Of a stretch of 64,000 nucleotides of DNA, positions 7,618-16,662 are shown piece after piece (position 1 is the first letter of the stretch; the number at the start of each line of letters is the position of its first letter). Both the position numbers and the translations under genes were made by a program. The notes under the pieces were generated by a model. It made no database searches. It was not told where the DNA came from and saw only the letters and a program-made list of their open reading frames with translations. Source of the stretch: Vibrio campbellii CAIM 519 = NBRC 15631 = ATCC 25920 (lineage in GTDB: Bacteria > Pseudomonadota > Gammaproteobacteria > Enterobacterales > Vibrionaceae); contig NZ_CP015863.1 of the NCBI RefSeq assembly GCF_002163755.1, positions 620,001-684,000 of the forward strand. The letters are read 5' to 3'.

Positions 7618-8544
7618 CTATTTAGGCTGATGGCTTTCCACCGCTTTACGTAAGAAACCGTCTTGGTGATGGAGATGCGCGCGAGCAGATTCAATATCAA
7701 GATCGGTGAGGATCATTAAGATCGCCAGCTTCACTTCATAATCCGTTTGTTTTAGCACTTCGGTTGCTTGTTCTTTGCTGCAATCGGTCGCTTGCATCAC
7801 GATACGTGCGGCGCGTGCAACGAGTTTATTGTTGGTTGCTTTCACATCAACCATCAGGTTTTGGTAACTCTTACCCAAACGGATCATACTGGCAGTAGTC
7901 AGCATGTTCAGAACCAGTTTCTGCGCGGTACCTGATTTCAAACGTGTTGAGCCTGTCAATGCTTCAGGGCCAACAACAGGGCTAATTGCGACGTCGGCAA
8001 TGTCGGCGATTGGAGAATCTGGATTACAAGATAGCGCTATTGTGGTTGCACCGATCTCGTTTGCGTATTCCAAACCACCAATGACATAAGGCGTTCGGCC
8101 ACTTGCAGCGATGCCTACGACAACATCCAGGTTTGTGAATTCGATATCTTTTAGGTCTTGCTCACCTAAAACAGGCGAGTCTTCCGCACCTTCTTTCGCT
8201 TTTAAAATCGCCTCTGGGCCACCCGCAATCAGACCAACCACCATCTTGTCAGATACGCCAAATGTTGGTGGACATTCCGATGCATCAAGCACACCTAAAC
8301 GACCGCTGGTGCCTGCACCCATATAAACCAGACGACCGCCGACTTTAAACGCGTCGGTGATCTTATCTACCGCGAGTGCGATTTCTGGTAGTACTTTCTC
8401 CACCGCAAGCGGTACGAGTTTATCTTGCTGATTCAGTCTCTGAACAATGTCTAGAGAGGGTAATAAATCGATATCCATCGTATCTGGGTTGCGCCCCTCT
8501 GATACAAGATGGGCAAGAGCAGCAATAAGCGCGTCATTTGTCAT
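7618..8544 (-). CDS. murQ: N-acetylmuramic acid 6-phosphate etherase
   Basis: MurQ splits the lactyl ether of MurNAc-6-phosphate to give GlcNAc-6-phosphate and D-lactate, the step after AnmK in murein recycling. The 308-residue protein has a SIS sugar-isomerase fold with phosphate-binding MGAGTSGRLGVLDASECPP (residues 75-93). E90 and E121 align with the catalytic Glu pair (E83 and E114 of E. coli). A C-terminal UBA-like helical domain (about 245-300) completes it. It lies 61 bp downstream of anmK on the same strand, so the pair probably forms an operon. The next steps would be NagA and NagB elsewhere. Confidence 0.96.
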   Translation of the reverse strand: MTNDALIAALAHLVSEGRNPDTMDIDLLPSLDIVQRLNQQDKLVPLAVEKVLPEIALAVDKITDAFKVGGRLVYMGAGTSGRLGVLDASECPPTFGVSDKMVVGLIAGGPEAILKAKEGAEDSPVLGEQDLKDIEFTNLDVVVGIAASGRTPYVIGGLEYANEIGATTIALSCNPDSPIADIADVAISPVVGPEALTGSTRLKSGTAQKLVLNMLTTASMIRLGKSYQNLMVDVKATNNKLVARAARIVMQATDCSKEQATEVLKQTDYEVKLAILMILTDLDIESARAHLHHQDGFLRKAVESHQPK

Positions 8545-8605
8545 AGTGGTTTAAGCCTTTGAATACTGATTTCGATTTTTTGTCGCTGTATCTGGCACAA
8601 CGAAT

Positions 8606-9733
8606 TTAGTTTTTAGGATAGAGCACACCCAGTGAAGCAAGACGGCTCGCACCAGTCACTTCAGGTAAGTTGCTTGGCAGCCCGTCAATATGTCGCTGAG
8701 CAAGCCAAGCAAACGCCATGGCTTCCATATAGTCACCATCAACACCTTTATCATCCGTTGTTGCGACTTGCCACTGCGGCAGAAGTTCCGCTAAACGCTG
8801 CATCAGTAGCGGGTTTCTCGCACCACCTCCACACACCAACAGCTGTGGCTGCTGGCCATAAGTGAATTTCTCTACTTCGCTTGCAATGGTTTTCGCCGAG
8901 TATTCACACAGCGTGCGTTGTACATCTTGTGTTGAGGTATTGTGGTCAGTTAACTGATGATGCAGCCAATCGATATTGAACAGCTCTCGACCAGTGCTCT
9001 TGGGCGCCGACATGGTGAGGTAAGGTTCTGCTAAGAGCTGAGTGAGCAGTGCGGCATCGGTGTTACCTTGCAGAGCAAAACGCGCGTCTTTGTCGAAGCT
9101 TTGTCCGGTATGCTGCTCGCACCATGTATCCATCAACATGTTGCCCGGGCCGGTATCATAGCCAATCACCGCCTGCTCAGGATGAAGTACCGAGATATTG
9201 GCAATTCCACCGATGTTAAGTACCACGGTGGTGGAATTTTGCATGGAAAAAATACTTTTATGGAAAGCTGGGACGAGCGGTGCGCCTTGGCCACCTAACG
9301 CCATGTCTTTACGACGAAAATCCGCCACGGTATCAATGCCTGTTTTAACGGCAATGATGTTGGCATCACCCAGTTGGGTGGTGAAGGGCAGATCGCCTGT
9401 TGGCTGGTGGAACACGGTTTGCCCATGATTGCCAATGGCTCGGATTTGCTCAGCGGAATAGCCGGATTTATCCAGTAGCTGTAAAACCGCATCGGCAAAC
9501 AGATGGCCAAGTTGATGGTCGAGCTCACCAATGGCTTTAAGGTTCGTGTCTTGCCCAGTGCAAACCGACAGTAGCGTCTGCTTAACATGAGCGGGCATTG
9601 GGTAATCATCGCGTGCGAGCAAGCGAACACGGTTATCTTCAATTTCAACCAGTGCGGTGTCTACACCGTCCATACTGGTTCCAGACATCACACCGATATA
9701 CAGTTTGTTAAGATTCACAGCCAATTCCGTCAA
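8606..9733 (-). CDS. anmK: Anhydro-N-acetylmuramic acid kinase
   Basis: AnmK uses ATP and water to open the 1,6-anhydro ring of anhydroMurNAc and phosphorylate it, making MurNAc-6-phosphate for MurQ. The 375-residue protein carries the family signature GVMSGTSMDGVDTALV near the N terminus, ADFRRKDMALGGQGAPLVP in the middle (about residues 139-157), GYDTGPGNMLMD (catalytic Asp region) and the nucleotide-binding LLVCGGGARNP near residue 300. Its length is normal. It is divergent from nagZ, with 85 bp between the starts. Together nagZ, anmK and murQ make a compact muropeptide sugar-recycling cluster. Confidence 0.97.
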   Translation of the reverse strand: MTELAVNLNKLYIGVMSGTSMDGVDTALVEIEDNRVRLLARDDYPMPAHVKQTLLSVCTGQDTNLKAIGELDHQLGHLFADAVLQLLDKSGYSAEQIRAIGNHGQTVFHQPTGDLPFTTQLGDANIIAVKTGIDTVADFRRKDMALGGQGAPLVPAFHKSIFSMQNSTTVVLNIGGIANISVLHPEQAVIGYDTGPGNMLMDTWCEQHTGQSFDKDARFALQGNTDAALLTQLLAEPYLTMSAPKSTGRELFNIDWLHHQLTDHNTSTQDVQRTLCEYSAKTIASEVEKFTYGQQPQLLVCGGGARNPLLMQRLAELLPQWQVATTDDKGVDGDYMEAMAFAWLAQRHIDGLPSNLPEVTGASRLASLGVLYPKN

Positions 9734-9818
9734 TTCTTCGATTCACTTATTGTAAAGCAATTCTGAAGCGAATAACCTCATCGAATACGAGATATTCAGC
9801 CGATTTTGAGGAGAAAAA

Positions 9819-10802
9819 ATGGGACCGTTATGGGTTGATGTTGCAGGCTATGAACTGACTGCAGAAGACAGAGAAATTTTGGAGCATCCAACGGTTGGTG
9901 GTTTGATTTTATTTACGCGTAACTACCACGACAGCAAGCAGCTTCAAGCTCTTACCCAATCTATCCGCAAAGCGGCGAAACGTCCGATTTTGATTGGTGT
10001 TGACCAAGAAGGCGGGCGCGTTCAGCGTTTCCGTGAAGGTTTTTCTCTGATTCCTGCGGCAGACGAATACGCCAAACACCAAAATAGTGAAGAGCTGGCT
10101 CGCCTGGGCGGTTGGTTGATGGCTGCTGAGTTGATTGCTCATGACATCGACCTAAGCTTCGCACCAGTACTAGATAAAGGTCACCAGTGTAAAGCGATTG
10201 ACAGCCGTGCCTTTGGTGAGGATCTGGACACCATTTTACGTCACAGCACCGCTTATATGCAGGGTATGAAGAGTGTCGGTATGGCGACGACGGGCAAACA
10301 TTTCCCGGGCCATGGTGGTGTGATTGCTGATTCACACCTAGAGACACCATACGATGAGCGTAGCGATATCTTTGAGCAAGACATGGCGATCTTCAAAGCG
10401 CAAATCGATGCTGGCATCTTAGACGCGATGATGCCTGCTCATGTGATTTTCCCAAATTATGATGACCAACCAGCAAGTGGATCTGAGTATTGGCTAAAAC
10501 AAATCCTGCGCCAGCAGCTTGGCTTTAAAGGTTTGATCTTCTCTGATGATTTGACCATGGAGGGCGCTGCGATCATGGGTGGCCCAGCTCAGCGTGGCGC
10601 ACAAGCATTAAACGCTGGCTGCGATATGCTGCTGGTTTGTAACAAGCGCGATGCGCAAGTTGAGGTGCTTGATAATCTACCAATTACTTCTGTTCCTCTA
10701 GCTGATGCCTTATTGAAAAAGCAAAGCTTTTCTCTAAGTGAGCTAAAACGTTCGCAAGAGTGGAAAGACGCTTCTGAAGCTATGAAGCGATTGATTGGCT
10801 AA
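9819..10802 (+). CDS. nagZ: Beta-N-acetylhexosaminidase (murein recycling)
   Basis: NagZ is a cytoplasmic family-3 glycoside hydrolase that removes GlcNAc from GlcNAc-anhydroMurNAc peptides imported from the wall. It supplies anhydroMurNAc to AnmK. The 327-residue protein shows the family-3 signature KHFPGHG (160-166), the acid/base Asp-His pair D171-H173 region (ADSHLET) and the nucleophile aspartate in FSDDLTMEGA (D243). The N terminus MGPLWVDVAGYEL matches the family start. It is divergent from anmK-murQ. In related bacteria its products also influence AmpC-type beta-lactamase induction. Nothing of that kind is seen here. Confidence 0.97.
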   Translation: MGPLWVDVAGYELTAEDREILEHPTVGGLILFTRNYHDSKQLQALTQSIRKAAKRPILIGVDQEGGRVQRFREGFSLIPAADEYAKHQNSEELARLGGWLMAAELIAHDIDLSFAPVLDKGHQCKAIDSRAFGEDLDTILRHSTAYMQGMKSVGMATTGKHFPGHGGVIADSHLETPYDERSDIFEQDMAIFKAQIDAGILDAMMPAHVIFPNYDDQPASGSEYWLKQILRQQLGFKGLIFSDDLTMEGAAIMGGPAQRGAQALNAGCDMLLVCNKRDAQVEVLDNLPITSVPLADALLKKQSFSLSELKRSQEWKDASEAMKRLIG

Positions 10803-10866
10803 CCATCTCACCCCTGAATAATGGTTTGTTCAGGGTGAGACGTAAACTTCCAAAAACATCCATTTA

Positions 10867-10899
10867 AGGCCGAAGTGCTCTGTACTTCGGCTTTTTCTT
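10867..10899 (+). terminator. Intrinsic terminator after nagZ
   Basis: The 8-bp stem GCCGAAGT / ACTTCGGC (10869-10891) is followed by TTTTTC. The first TyrR box begins immediately after it. Confidence 0.88.
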
Positions 10900-10902
10900 T
10901 GA

Positions 10903-10920
10903 TGTAAATTAAAATTTACA
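10903..10920 (+). promoter_or_regulatory. Perfect TyrR box upstream of aroF
   Basis: TGTAAATTAAAATTTACA matches the TyrR consensus TGTAAA-N6-TTTACA in all twelve defined positions. It lies 121 bp before the aroF ATG. In E. coli, TyrR with tyrosine represses aroF-tyrA through such strong boxes. Confidence 0.85.
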
Positions 10921-11012
10921 CCAAATGTTTTTTATTGTGTACGGTTGTAATTCTTTTTTAGCCTGTTATCTTGTCGATAAAGCTTAGTTTCCTCACCAAG
11001 GAATTGGTTGGG

Positions 11013-11030
11013 TGTAAATAAAAATATACA
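11013..11030 (+). promoter_or_regulatory. Second TyrR box close to the aroF start
   Basis: TGTAAATAAAAATATACA matches TGTAAA-N6-TTTACA at eleven of twelve positions. It ends 10 bp before the aroF ATG, so it lies within or next to the 5' untranslated region. With the distal box 110 bp upstream it could support cooperative TyrR repression. Confidence 0.72.
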
Positions 11031-11040
11031 GGTCAAGGTT

Positions 11041-12114
11041 ATGCAAAGAAGTGAATTGAGCAACATCAACATCAGCGAAGAACAAGTACTGATCACGCCA
11101 GAGGAGCTAAAAGTGAAGCTTCCTCTAAGTGAAAAAGCGCGTCGTTTTATTCAAGAGTCTCGTCAAACTATCGCTGACATCATTCACAAGAAAGATCATC
11201 GTCTACTCGTTGTATGTGGGCCATGTTCTATCCATGACGTAGAGGCAGCGAAGGATTACGCTAAGCGTCTAAAAGCTCTTTCTGAACAACTAAGCGACCA
11301 ACTGTATATTGTAATGCGTGTTTACTTTGAGAAGCCTCGAACCACGGTTGGTTGGAAAGGCCTGATCAATGACCCACACCTAGATGGCAGCTTCGACATT
11401 GAACATGGTCTGCATGTTGGTCGTGAGCTGCTGGTTGAATTGGCTGAGATGGAAATCCCACTAGCAACAGAAGCCCTTGACCCAATCAGCCCGCAATACC
11501 TTGCGGATACCTTTAGCTGGGCTGCGATCGGTGCTCGTACGACTGAGTCACAAACACACCGTGAGATGGCAAGCGGCCTTTCTATGCCGATTGGCTTCAA
11601 GAATGGTACGGATGGTAGCCTAGCAACCGCTGTTAACGCGATGCAAGCGGCCTCTTCTAGCCACCGTTTCATGGGTATTAACCGTGAGGGCCAAGTAGCG
11701 CTACTAACGACGCAAGGTAACCCGAATGGTCACGTGATTCTGCGCGGCGGCAAGCAAACTAACTACGATTCAGTATCGGTTAACGAGTGTGAGCAAGAGA
11801 TGGCGAAGTCTGGCCTTGATGCTTCATTGATGGTGGATTGTAGCCATGCAAACTCACGTAAAGATTACCGTCGTCAGCCATTGGTTGCCGAAGACGTGAT
11901 TCACCAAATCCGTGAAGGTAACAAGTCAATCATCGGCTTGATGATTGAAAGTCATATCAATGAAGGTAACCAATCTTCAGACCTAGCACTTGAAGAGATG
12001 AAATACGGCGTATCGATCACTGACGCATGTATCAATTGGGATTCAACTGAGGCACTATTACGTCATGCACACGAAGAGCTGGTGCCTTTCTTAGAGAATC
12101 GCCTTAAAGGCTAA
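11041..12114 (+). CDS. aroF: 3-deoxy-7-phosphoheptulonate synthase (tyrosine-sensitive type)
   Basis: This enzyme condenses phosphoenolpyruvate and erythrose-4-phosphate into DAHP, the first step of the shikimate pathway. The 357-residue type I enzyme has the PEP and metal-binding segments VVCGPCSIHD, FEKPRTTVGWKG, ARTTESQTHREMASGL, GFKNGTDGS and MVDCSHANS. I chose ATG 11041 because MQRSELSNINISEEQVL aligns with the E. coli AroF N terminus. An upstream in-frame TTG at 11008 would add eleven unlikely residues. It is cotranscribed with tyrA (25 bp apart) and preceded by two TyrR boxes, which supports the tyrosine-feedback isozyme AroF over AroG or AroH. Confidence 0.94.
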   Translation: MQRSELSNINISEEQVLITPEELKVKLPLSEKARRFIQESRQTIADIIHKKDHRLLVVCGPCSIHDVEAAKDYAKRLKALSEQLSDQLYIVMRVYFEKPRTTVGWKGLINDPHLDGSFDIEHGLHVGRELLVELAEMEIPLATEALDPISPQYLADTFSWAAIGARTTESQTHREMASGLSMPIGFKNGTDGSLATAVNAMQAASSSHRFMGINREGQVALLTTQGNPNGHVILRGGKQTNYDSVSVNECEQEMAKSGLDASLMVDCSHANSRKDYRRQPLVAEDVIHQIREGNKSIIGLMIESHINEGNQSSDLALEEMKYGVSITDACINWDSTEALLRHAHEELVPFLENRLKG

Positions 12115-12139
12115 AACGGAACTTATTTAAGGAACATCA

Positions 12140-13267
12140 ATGGCAGTTGAACTTAACGCATTACGCGATCAAATTGATGCGGTCGACAAGCAAATGTTGG
12201 AGCTACTGGCACAACGTTTAGCACTAGTAGAGAAAGTGGGTGAAGTAAAAAGCGAACACGGTTTGCCAATTTACGCCCCAGATCGTGAGGCTGCCATGCT
12301 GGCGTCACGACGAGCTGAAGCTGAAAAAATGGGGATTCCTCCACAGCTGATTGAAGACATTCTTCGTCGAACCATGCGTGAGTCTTATGCCAGCGAGAAA
12401 GATTCCGGTTTTAAGTGTTTGAACCCAGAATTGCGCTCAGTGGTCATTATTGGTGGTAATGGCCAGTTAGGTGGTCTGTTTGGCCGAATGTTCAAACTCT
12501 CTGGTTACCAAGTAAAGGTGCTGGGCAGCAAAGATTGGGATCACGCGGATGACATTCTAAAAGATGCGGGCCTGGTTGTGGTTACTGTGCCGATTCATCT
12601 AACAGAAGGTGTGATTGAAAAACTTGGTAACCTGCCAAAAGACTGCATTCTGTGTGATCTGACTTCTATCAAGTCTAAGCCGCTGCAAGCAATGTTAAAT
12701 GTGCACCAAGGTCCAGTTGTTGGTTTGCACCCAATGTTTGGCCCAGATGTACCGAGCCTAGCGAAGCAGGTGATTGTCTACTGTGACGGTCGTGGTAATG
12801 ATCAATACCAATGGCTATTGCAACAATTTGGAATTTGGGGCGCAAGCTTGTGCCAAATCGATGCGCAAGAGCACGATCATGGCATGACTCTGATTCAGGC
12901 GCTGCGCCACTTCACTTCTTTCGCTTACGGTATGCACTTAAGCAAAGAGAATCCGAACATTGAACAACTATTAAAGCTGAGCTCGCCGATTTACCGTTTG
13001 GAGCTAGCGATGGTAGGGCGTCTGTTTGGCCAAGACCCAAACCTCTACGGTGACATCATTCTTTCATCACAAGAAAACATCGACATGATTAAGCGTTTCC
13101 ACCAACGCTTTGGTGAAGCGTTGTCTGTTTTAGACAGTAAAGATAAGGCTGAGTTTGTCGAAAGCTTCGAACAAGTGAGTGACTGGTTTGGTGATTACTC
13201 GCAGCAATTTATGAATGAGAGTCAGAACTTACTCAAACAAGCGAACGACAACATCCACCGTGGATAA
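12140..13267 (+). CDS. tyrA: Bifunctional chorismate mutase / prephenate dehydrogenase
   Basis: TyrA converts chorismate to prephenate and then, with NAD+, to 4-hydroxyphenylpyruvate, the tyrosine precursor. The 375-residue protein has an AroQ chorismate mutase domain at residues 1-90 (LRDQIDAVDKQMLELLAQR, with Arg and Lys active-site residues). A dehydrogenase follows with the Rossmann motif VVIIGGNGQLGGLFGRMF from about residue 103 and GLHPMFGPD further on. It lies 25 bp after aroF with an AAGGA ribosome site and ends at a strong terminator, so aroF-tyrA is one TyrR-controlled operon. The sister gene pheA lies 7 kb away, with trpR between them. Confidence 0.97.
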   Translation: MAVELNALRDQIDAVDKQMLELLAQRLALVEKVGEVKSEHGLPIYAPDREAAMLASRRAEAEKMGIPPQLIEDILRRTMRESYASEKDSGFKCLNPELRSVVIIGGNGQLGGLFGRMFKLSGYQVKVLGSKDWDHADDILKDAGLVVVTVPIHLTEGVIEKLGNLPKDCILCDLTSIKSKPLQAMLNVHQGPVVGLHPMFGPDVPSLAKQVIVYCDGRGNDQYQWLLQQFGIWGASLCQIDAQEHDHGMTLIQALRHFTSFAYGMHLSKENPNIEQLLKLSSPIYRLELAMVGRLFGQDPNLYGDIILSSQENIDMIKRFHQRFGEALSVLDSKDKAEFVESFEQVSDWFGDYSQQFMNESQNLLKQANDNIHRG

Positions 13268-13284
13268 GTACCAGTTTTAAATAC

Positions 13285-13316
13285 AAAAAGAGCAGCTCTC
13301 GGGCTGCTCTTTTTTA
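13285..13316. terminator. Bidirectional terminator between tyrA and the M23 peptidase gene
   Basis: A 12-bp perfect stem (AAAAAGAGCAGC / GCTGCTCTTTTT) with a 6-nt loop gives T runs on both strands and serves the two convergent genes. Confidence 0.92.
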
Positions 13317-13335
13317 TTCTGAAGGCTTTTAAAAA

Positions 13336-14337
13336 TCAGTTGGTCGATGTGCCACTGTTGTCTTCACTTGATACTGTGCTGATGCTGGTATCACGGTATG
13401 GAGAGTTGGTTAGATTGATTTGCAGACGAACGACATTGTCAATTAACTGAACCAATGGGCCCCATTTTACCATCTTCTCTTTTTCAAACACGGAGTTGAA
13501 GTTCTCCGGTGTCCAGTCCATTAGGTAACGTGGGTTTAATGTGCGACCTAGGAAGCGTACTTCGTAATGCAGGTGCGGGCCGGTTGAGTTACCCGAGTTA
13601 CCACATTTCGCAATTACATCGCCTTTACTGACAAACTCACCGCTTTTCACACTGAACTTATTGAGGTGGGCAAACGAGCTTGAGAAACCAAACGAGTGGC
13701 GTAACGTTAGGTAGTTGCCGTAGCCGCGATTACTTGGACGTACGGTCTCTACAACACCATCCGCTGGCGCAAGAATCTCTTCGCCACGCTTACAGGTTAA
13801 GTCGATGCCAGTGTGCACATGACGTTTACCCGAAATTGGATTAATTCGGCTGCCATATGGCGATGAGATGCGCTGATATGTCATCGGGCTATCGTTGGGA
13901 ATCAAACGGAACATGGTGGCTCGAACGGCCGAGTCAATAGCGGCAGCATCGATACGTTCCTCTAACGCGAGGTTATTCTCTTCACCCACTAACTCTTCAT
14001 CAGCAAGACCCAATACAGACTCCACGTCGAATACACGCTTGCCTAGCAGTTGAATCTGGTTGTTTTTGTCTGTCAGAGATTGAGACAGTGAGTGGTTGGT
14101 ATCCAATTGTTCTTCGTAAAGCGCAGTGATCTCTGCTTTTTCACTTTCAAGCTTAGCGATGGTCTGACTAAGGGTTTGCGTATCATGAACTTGCTTTTGG
14201 TTCAGATACCATGCGCCGCCGACGACTGCGGGCAATGCAACAACGGATGCACAGATGGTTAGGATCGAAAGGCGACCCAAATGAAACTGCTGATTCCCGT
14301 CTTTTGTCGGGATATGCATGATGATTTTTTTAGACAT
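13336..14337 (-). CDS. Membrane-anchored M23-family peptidoglycan metallopeptidase
   Basis: This 333-residue protein has one N-terminal membrane anchor (about residues 22-45, LSILTICASVVALPAVVGGAW), then a coiled-coil-like stretch (55-110, TIAKLESEKAEITALYEEQ). A C-terminal LytM/M23 domain follows (about 165-270). The zinc and catalytic motifs are intact: HTGIDLTCKRGEEILAP (first His and Asp) and GPHLHYEVRF (HxH). It probably cleaves peptidoglycan cross-links in the periplasm. The layout resembles MepM/NlpD-type proteins and the Vibrio ShyA group, but I cannot assign an exact orthologue. The PilZ gene lies 29 bp upstream on the same strand and may be cotranscribed. Confidence 0.88.
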   Translation of the reverse strand: MSKKIIMHIPTKDGNQQFHLGRLSILTICASVVALPAVVGGAWYLNQKQVHDTQTLSQTIAKLESEKAEITALYEEQLDTNHSLSQSLTDKNNQIQLLGKRVFDVESVLGLADEELVGEENNLALEERIDAAAIDSAVRATMFRLIPNDSPMTYQRISSPYGSRINPISGKRHVHTGIDLTCKRGEEILAPADGVVETVRPSNRGYGNYLTLRHSFGFSSSFAHLNKFSVKSGEFVSKGDVIAKCGNSGNSTGPHLHYEVRFLGRTLNPRYLMDWTPENFNSVFEKEKMVKWGPLVQLIDNVVRLQINLTNSPYRDTSISTVSSEDNSGTSTN

Positions 14338-14366
14338 GGTTATTGTTACTAAAGTAGGCGCTCAAT

Positions 14367-14759
14367 TTATTTTTCTCCTAAATCGGAAAGATGCTCTAAC
14401 TCTCGATTCAGAAGCTCGTTATTGCCTACATTCAATTCTATAAATCGTTTTAGTTGGCTAATACTTTCGATGTCTATGTTGCTTATCTTTAGCCGAATCT
14501 CATTGCCTGCAATCGAAACGATACCAGCACTTAGCTGCATCATCTGTTCTGATTGGATAAATGAGAACCCCACTTCTACCGGAAGTAATGAATCCAACGG
14601 TTTTGCATCTTCAACTTTTAATAACAAGCCATGCAATGAAAGGTCTGGAATCGTAGCTTGCATTGCCAAGTTTCCTTGCTCAATTAGAGCAGGTACTTGG
14701 TAGATGATGCGTGAAAAGCGTCGTCTCTCCGTCATAGAGCTTTCTCGTAAAGTATTCAA
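14367..14759 (-). CDS. PilZ-domain protein (cyclic-di-GMP binding candidate)
   Basis: The predicted 130-residue product is a single PilZ domain. The two c-di-GMP motifs are visible: the Arg cluster ERRRFSRIIY (RxxxR) near the N terminus and DLSLHG (the D/NxSxxG motif) near residue 42. This suggests it binds the second messenger. A second start eight codons later (MTERRRFSR) is equally possible. It lies upstream of the M23 peptidase gene on the same strand, with 29 bp between. A link between c-di-GMP and wall remodelling is tempting, but only context supports it. Confidence 0.85.
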   Translation of the reverse strand: MNTLRESSMTERRRFSRIIYQVPALIEQGNLAMQATIPDLSLHGLLLKVEDAKPLDSLLPVEVGFSFIQSEQMMQLSAGIVSIAGNEIRLKISNIDIESISQLKRFIELNVGNNELLNRELEHLSDLGEK

Positions 14760-14904
14760 ACAAGTGAAAGACTATATCAAATAGTACAAAATTTGTTCGA
14801 TTTTTGTTCTTAAAATGTCGAGATAGCTACAGAGTTGGGTTGGCTAATGGTCATGCTCTTGACCTACTTGAGAGGTGCTTCGAGCTATTTATGCAACACA
14901 TACA

Positions 14905-14933
14905 ACAAAGGCCGCTATGATAGCGACCTTTGT
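14905..14933 (-). terminator. Possible terminator after ettA
   Basis: An interrupted stem (ACAAAGG with CCTTTGT, then CGCTAT with ATAGCG) lies 62 bp beyond the ettA stop. The following bases on the minus strand are only moderately T-rich, so function as a terminator is uncertain. Confidence 0.45.
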
Positions 14934-14994
14934 ACGAATTACAAGCAGAGGTGAGCGCAAGGTGATATACCGCACACACACCTTATAACCGAAA

Positions 14995-16662
14995 TTACTT
15001 CGATACACGCTTGTATTTGATGCGGTGTGGTTCAGCTGCTTCAGGACCAAGGGTCTTCTTCAGCCATTCCATGTACTCGTTGTAGTTACCTTCGTAGAAG
15101 TTAACTTGGCCTTCATCGCGGTAGTCGATGATGTGCGTAGCAATACGGTCTAGGAACCAACGGTCGTGCGAGATAACCATTGCACAGCCAGGGAACTCTA
15201 GTAGTGCTTCTTCTAGTGCACGTAGTGTTTCAACGTCAAGGTCGTTGGTTGGCTCATCGAGTAACAGTACGTTGCCGCCAGCTTTAAGCAGCTTTGCAAG
15301 GTGTACACGGTTACGCTCACCACCAGAAAGCTCGCCGATCACTTTCTGTTGATCTGAGCCTTTAAAGTTAAAGCGAGAACAGTAAGCACGAGCTGGGATT
15401 TCGAAGTTGTTGATCTTGATGATGTCAGCGCCTTCAGAAATCTCTTGGAATACCGTGTTCTTGTCGTTCATTGAGTCACGGAACTGCTCAACAGACGCCA
15501 ATTTCACTGTTTCACCTAGCTCAATCGTACCTGAGTCTGGCTGCTCAGTGCCGCTCAGCATCTTGAATAGAGTCGATTTACCTGCACCGTTGGCACCGAT
15601 GATGCCCACGATTGCACCCTTAGGCATGCTGAACGATAGGTCATCGATAAGAACACGACCGTCGAATGACTTAGTCAGGTTATTCACTTCGATTACCTTA
15701 TCACCTAGACGCTCACCTGGCGGGATGAACAGTTCGTTGGTTTCGTTACGTTTTTGGTGGTCAGTGTTTTGTAGCTCTTCAAAGCGCGCCATACGTGCTT
15801 TAGATTTCGCCTGACGACCTTTAGGGTTTTGACGAACCCATTCAAGTTCTTTCTCGATGGTCTTTTGACGAGCTTTTTCTTGCGACGCTTCTTGTTGTAG
15901 ACGCGCATCTTTTTGCTCTAGCCATGAGGTGTAGTTACCTTCCCATGGAATACCTTCACCACGGTCAAGTTCTAGGATCCAACCCGCTGCGTTATCTAGG
16001 AAGTAACGGTCGTGGGTAATCGCAACTACAGTACCAGTGTAATCAACTAGAAAACGTTCTAGCCATGCAACAGATTCCGCATCTAAGTGGTTGGTTGGTT
16101 CGTCGAGTAGTAGCATGTCTGGTTTTTCAAGAAGAAGACGACAGATAGCCACACGGCGACGCTCACCACCTGATAGGTGTTGGATCTTTTGATCCCATTC
16201 AGGAAGGCGAAGTGCATCAGCAGCACGCTCTAGCGCGTTATCTAGGTTGTGACCGTCTTTCGCTTGGATTAGCGCTTCTAGTTCACCCTGTTCTTTTGCT
16301 AGTGCGTCGAAGTCTGCATCTGGTTCTGCATACGCAGCGTATACCGCATCCAAGCGCTTAAGTGCGCCAGCAACATCTGCAACGGCTTCTTCAACGATTT
16401 CACGAACCGTTTTTGATTCGTCTAGTACTGGCTCCTGAGGTAGGTAACCTACGTTTAGGCCAGGTTGTGGACGCGCTTCACCATCGATATCAGTATCGAT
16501 ACCCGCCATGATACGTAGCAGAGTTGATTTACCCGCACCGTTCAGACCTAGAACACCGATTTTTGCACCTGGGAAGAAGCTTAGAGAGATGTCTTTAAGA
16601 ATTTGACGCTTAGGTGGCACGATTTTGCTCACCCGCGACATGGTATATACGTATTCAGCCAT
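14995..16662 (-). CDS. ettA: Energy-dependent translational throttle protein EttA (ABC-F)
   Basis: EttA is a soluble ABC-F ATPase that binds the ribosomal E site and gates entry into elongation according to the ATP/ADP ratio. The 555-residue protein has two ABC cassettes: Walker A GLNGAGKST (about residues 39-47) and GANGAGKST (about 356-364), each with an LSGGE signature and Walker B LLLLDEPTNHLD / VLLLDEPTNDLD. Between them are the arm and the P-site tRNA-interaction linker (about 240-300, WVRQNPKGRQAKSKARMARFEEL). There are no membrane spans. The start MAEYVYTMSRVSK matches the family. It is divergent from slt with a 374-bp gap. Confidence 0.96.
   Translation of the reverse strand: MAEYVYTMSRVSKIVPPKRQILKDISLSFFPGAKIGVLGLNGAGKSTLLRIMAGIDTDIDGEARPQPGLNVGYLPQEPVLDESKTVREIVEEAVADVAGALKRLDAVYAAYAEPDADFDALAKEQGELEALIQAKDGHNLDNALERAADALRLPEWDQKIQHLSGGERRRVAICRLLLEKPDMLLLDEPTNHLDAESVAWLERFLVDYTGTVVAITHDRYFLDNAAGWILELDRGEGIPWEGNYTSWLEQKDARLQQEASQEKARQKTIEKELEWVRQNPKGRQAKSKARMARFEELQNTDHQKRNETNELFIPPGERLGDKVIEVNNLTKSFDGRVLIDDLSFSMPKGAIVGIIGANGAGKSTLFKMLSGTEQPDSGTIELGETVKLASVEQFRDSMNDKNTVFQEISEGADIIKINNFEIPARAYCSRFNFKGSDQQKVIGELSGGERNRVHLAKLLKAGGNVLLLDEPTNDLDVETLRALEEALLEFPGCAMVISHDRWFLDRIATHIIDYRDEGQVNFYEGNYNEYMEWLKKTLGPEAAEPHRIKYKRVSK

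Noticed and set aside
11008..11040. Upstream TTG start for aroF adding eleven residues
   Set aside because: The family begins at the ATG at 11041, and the extra codons overlap the TyrR box.
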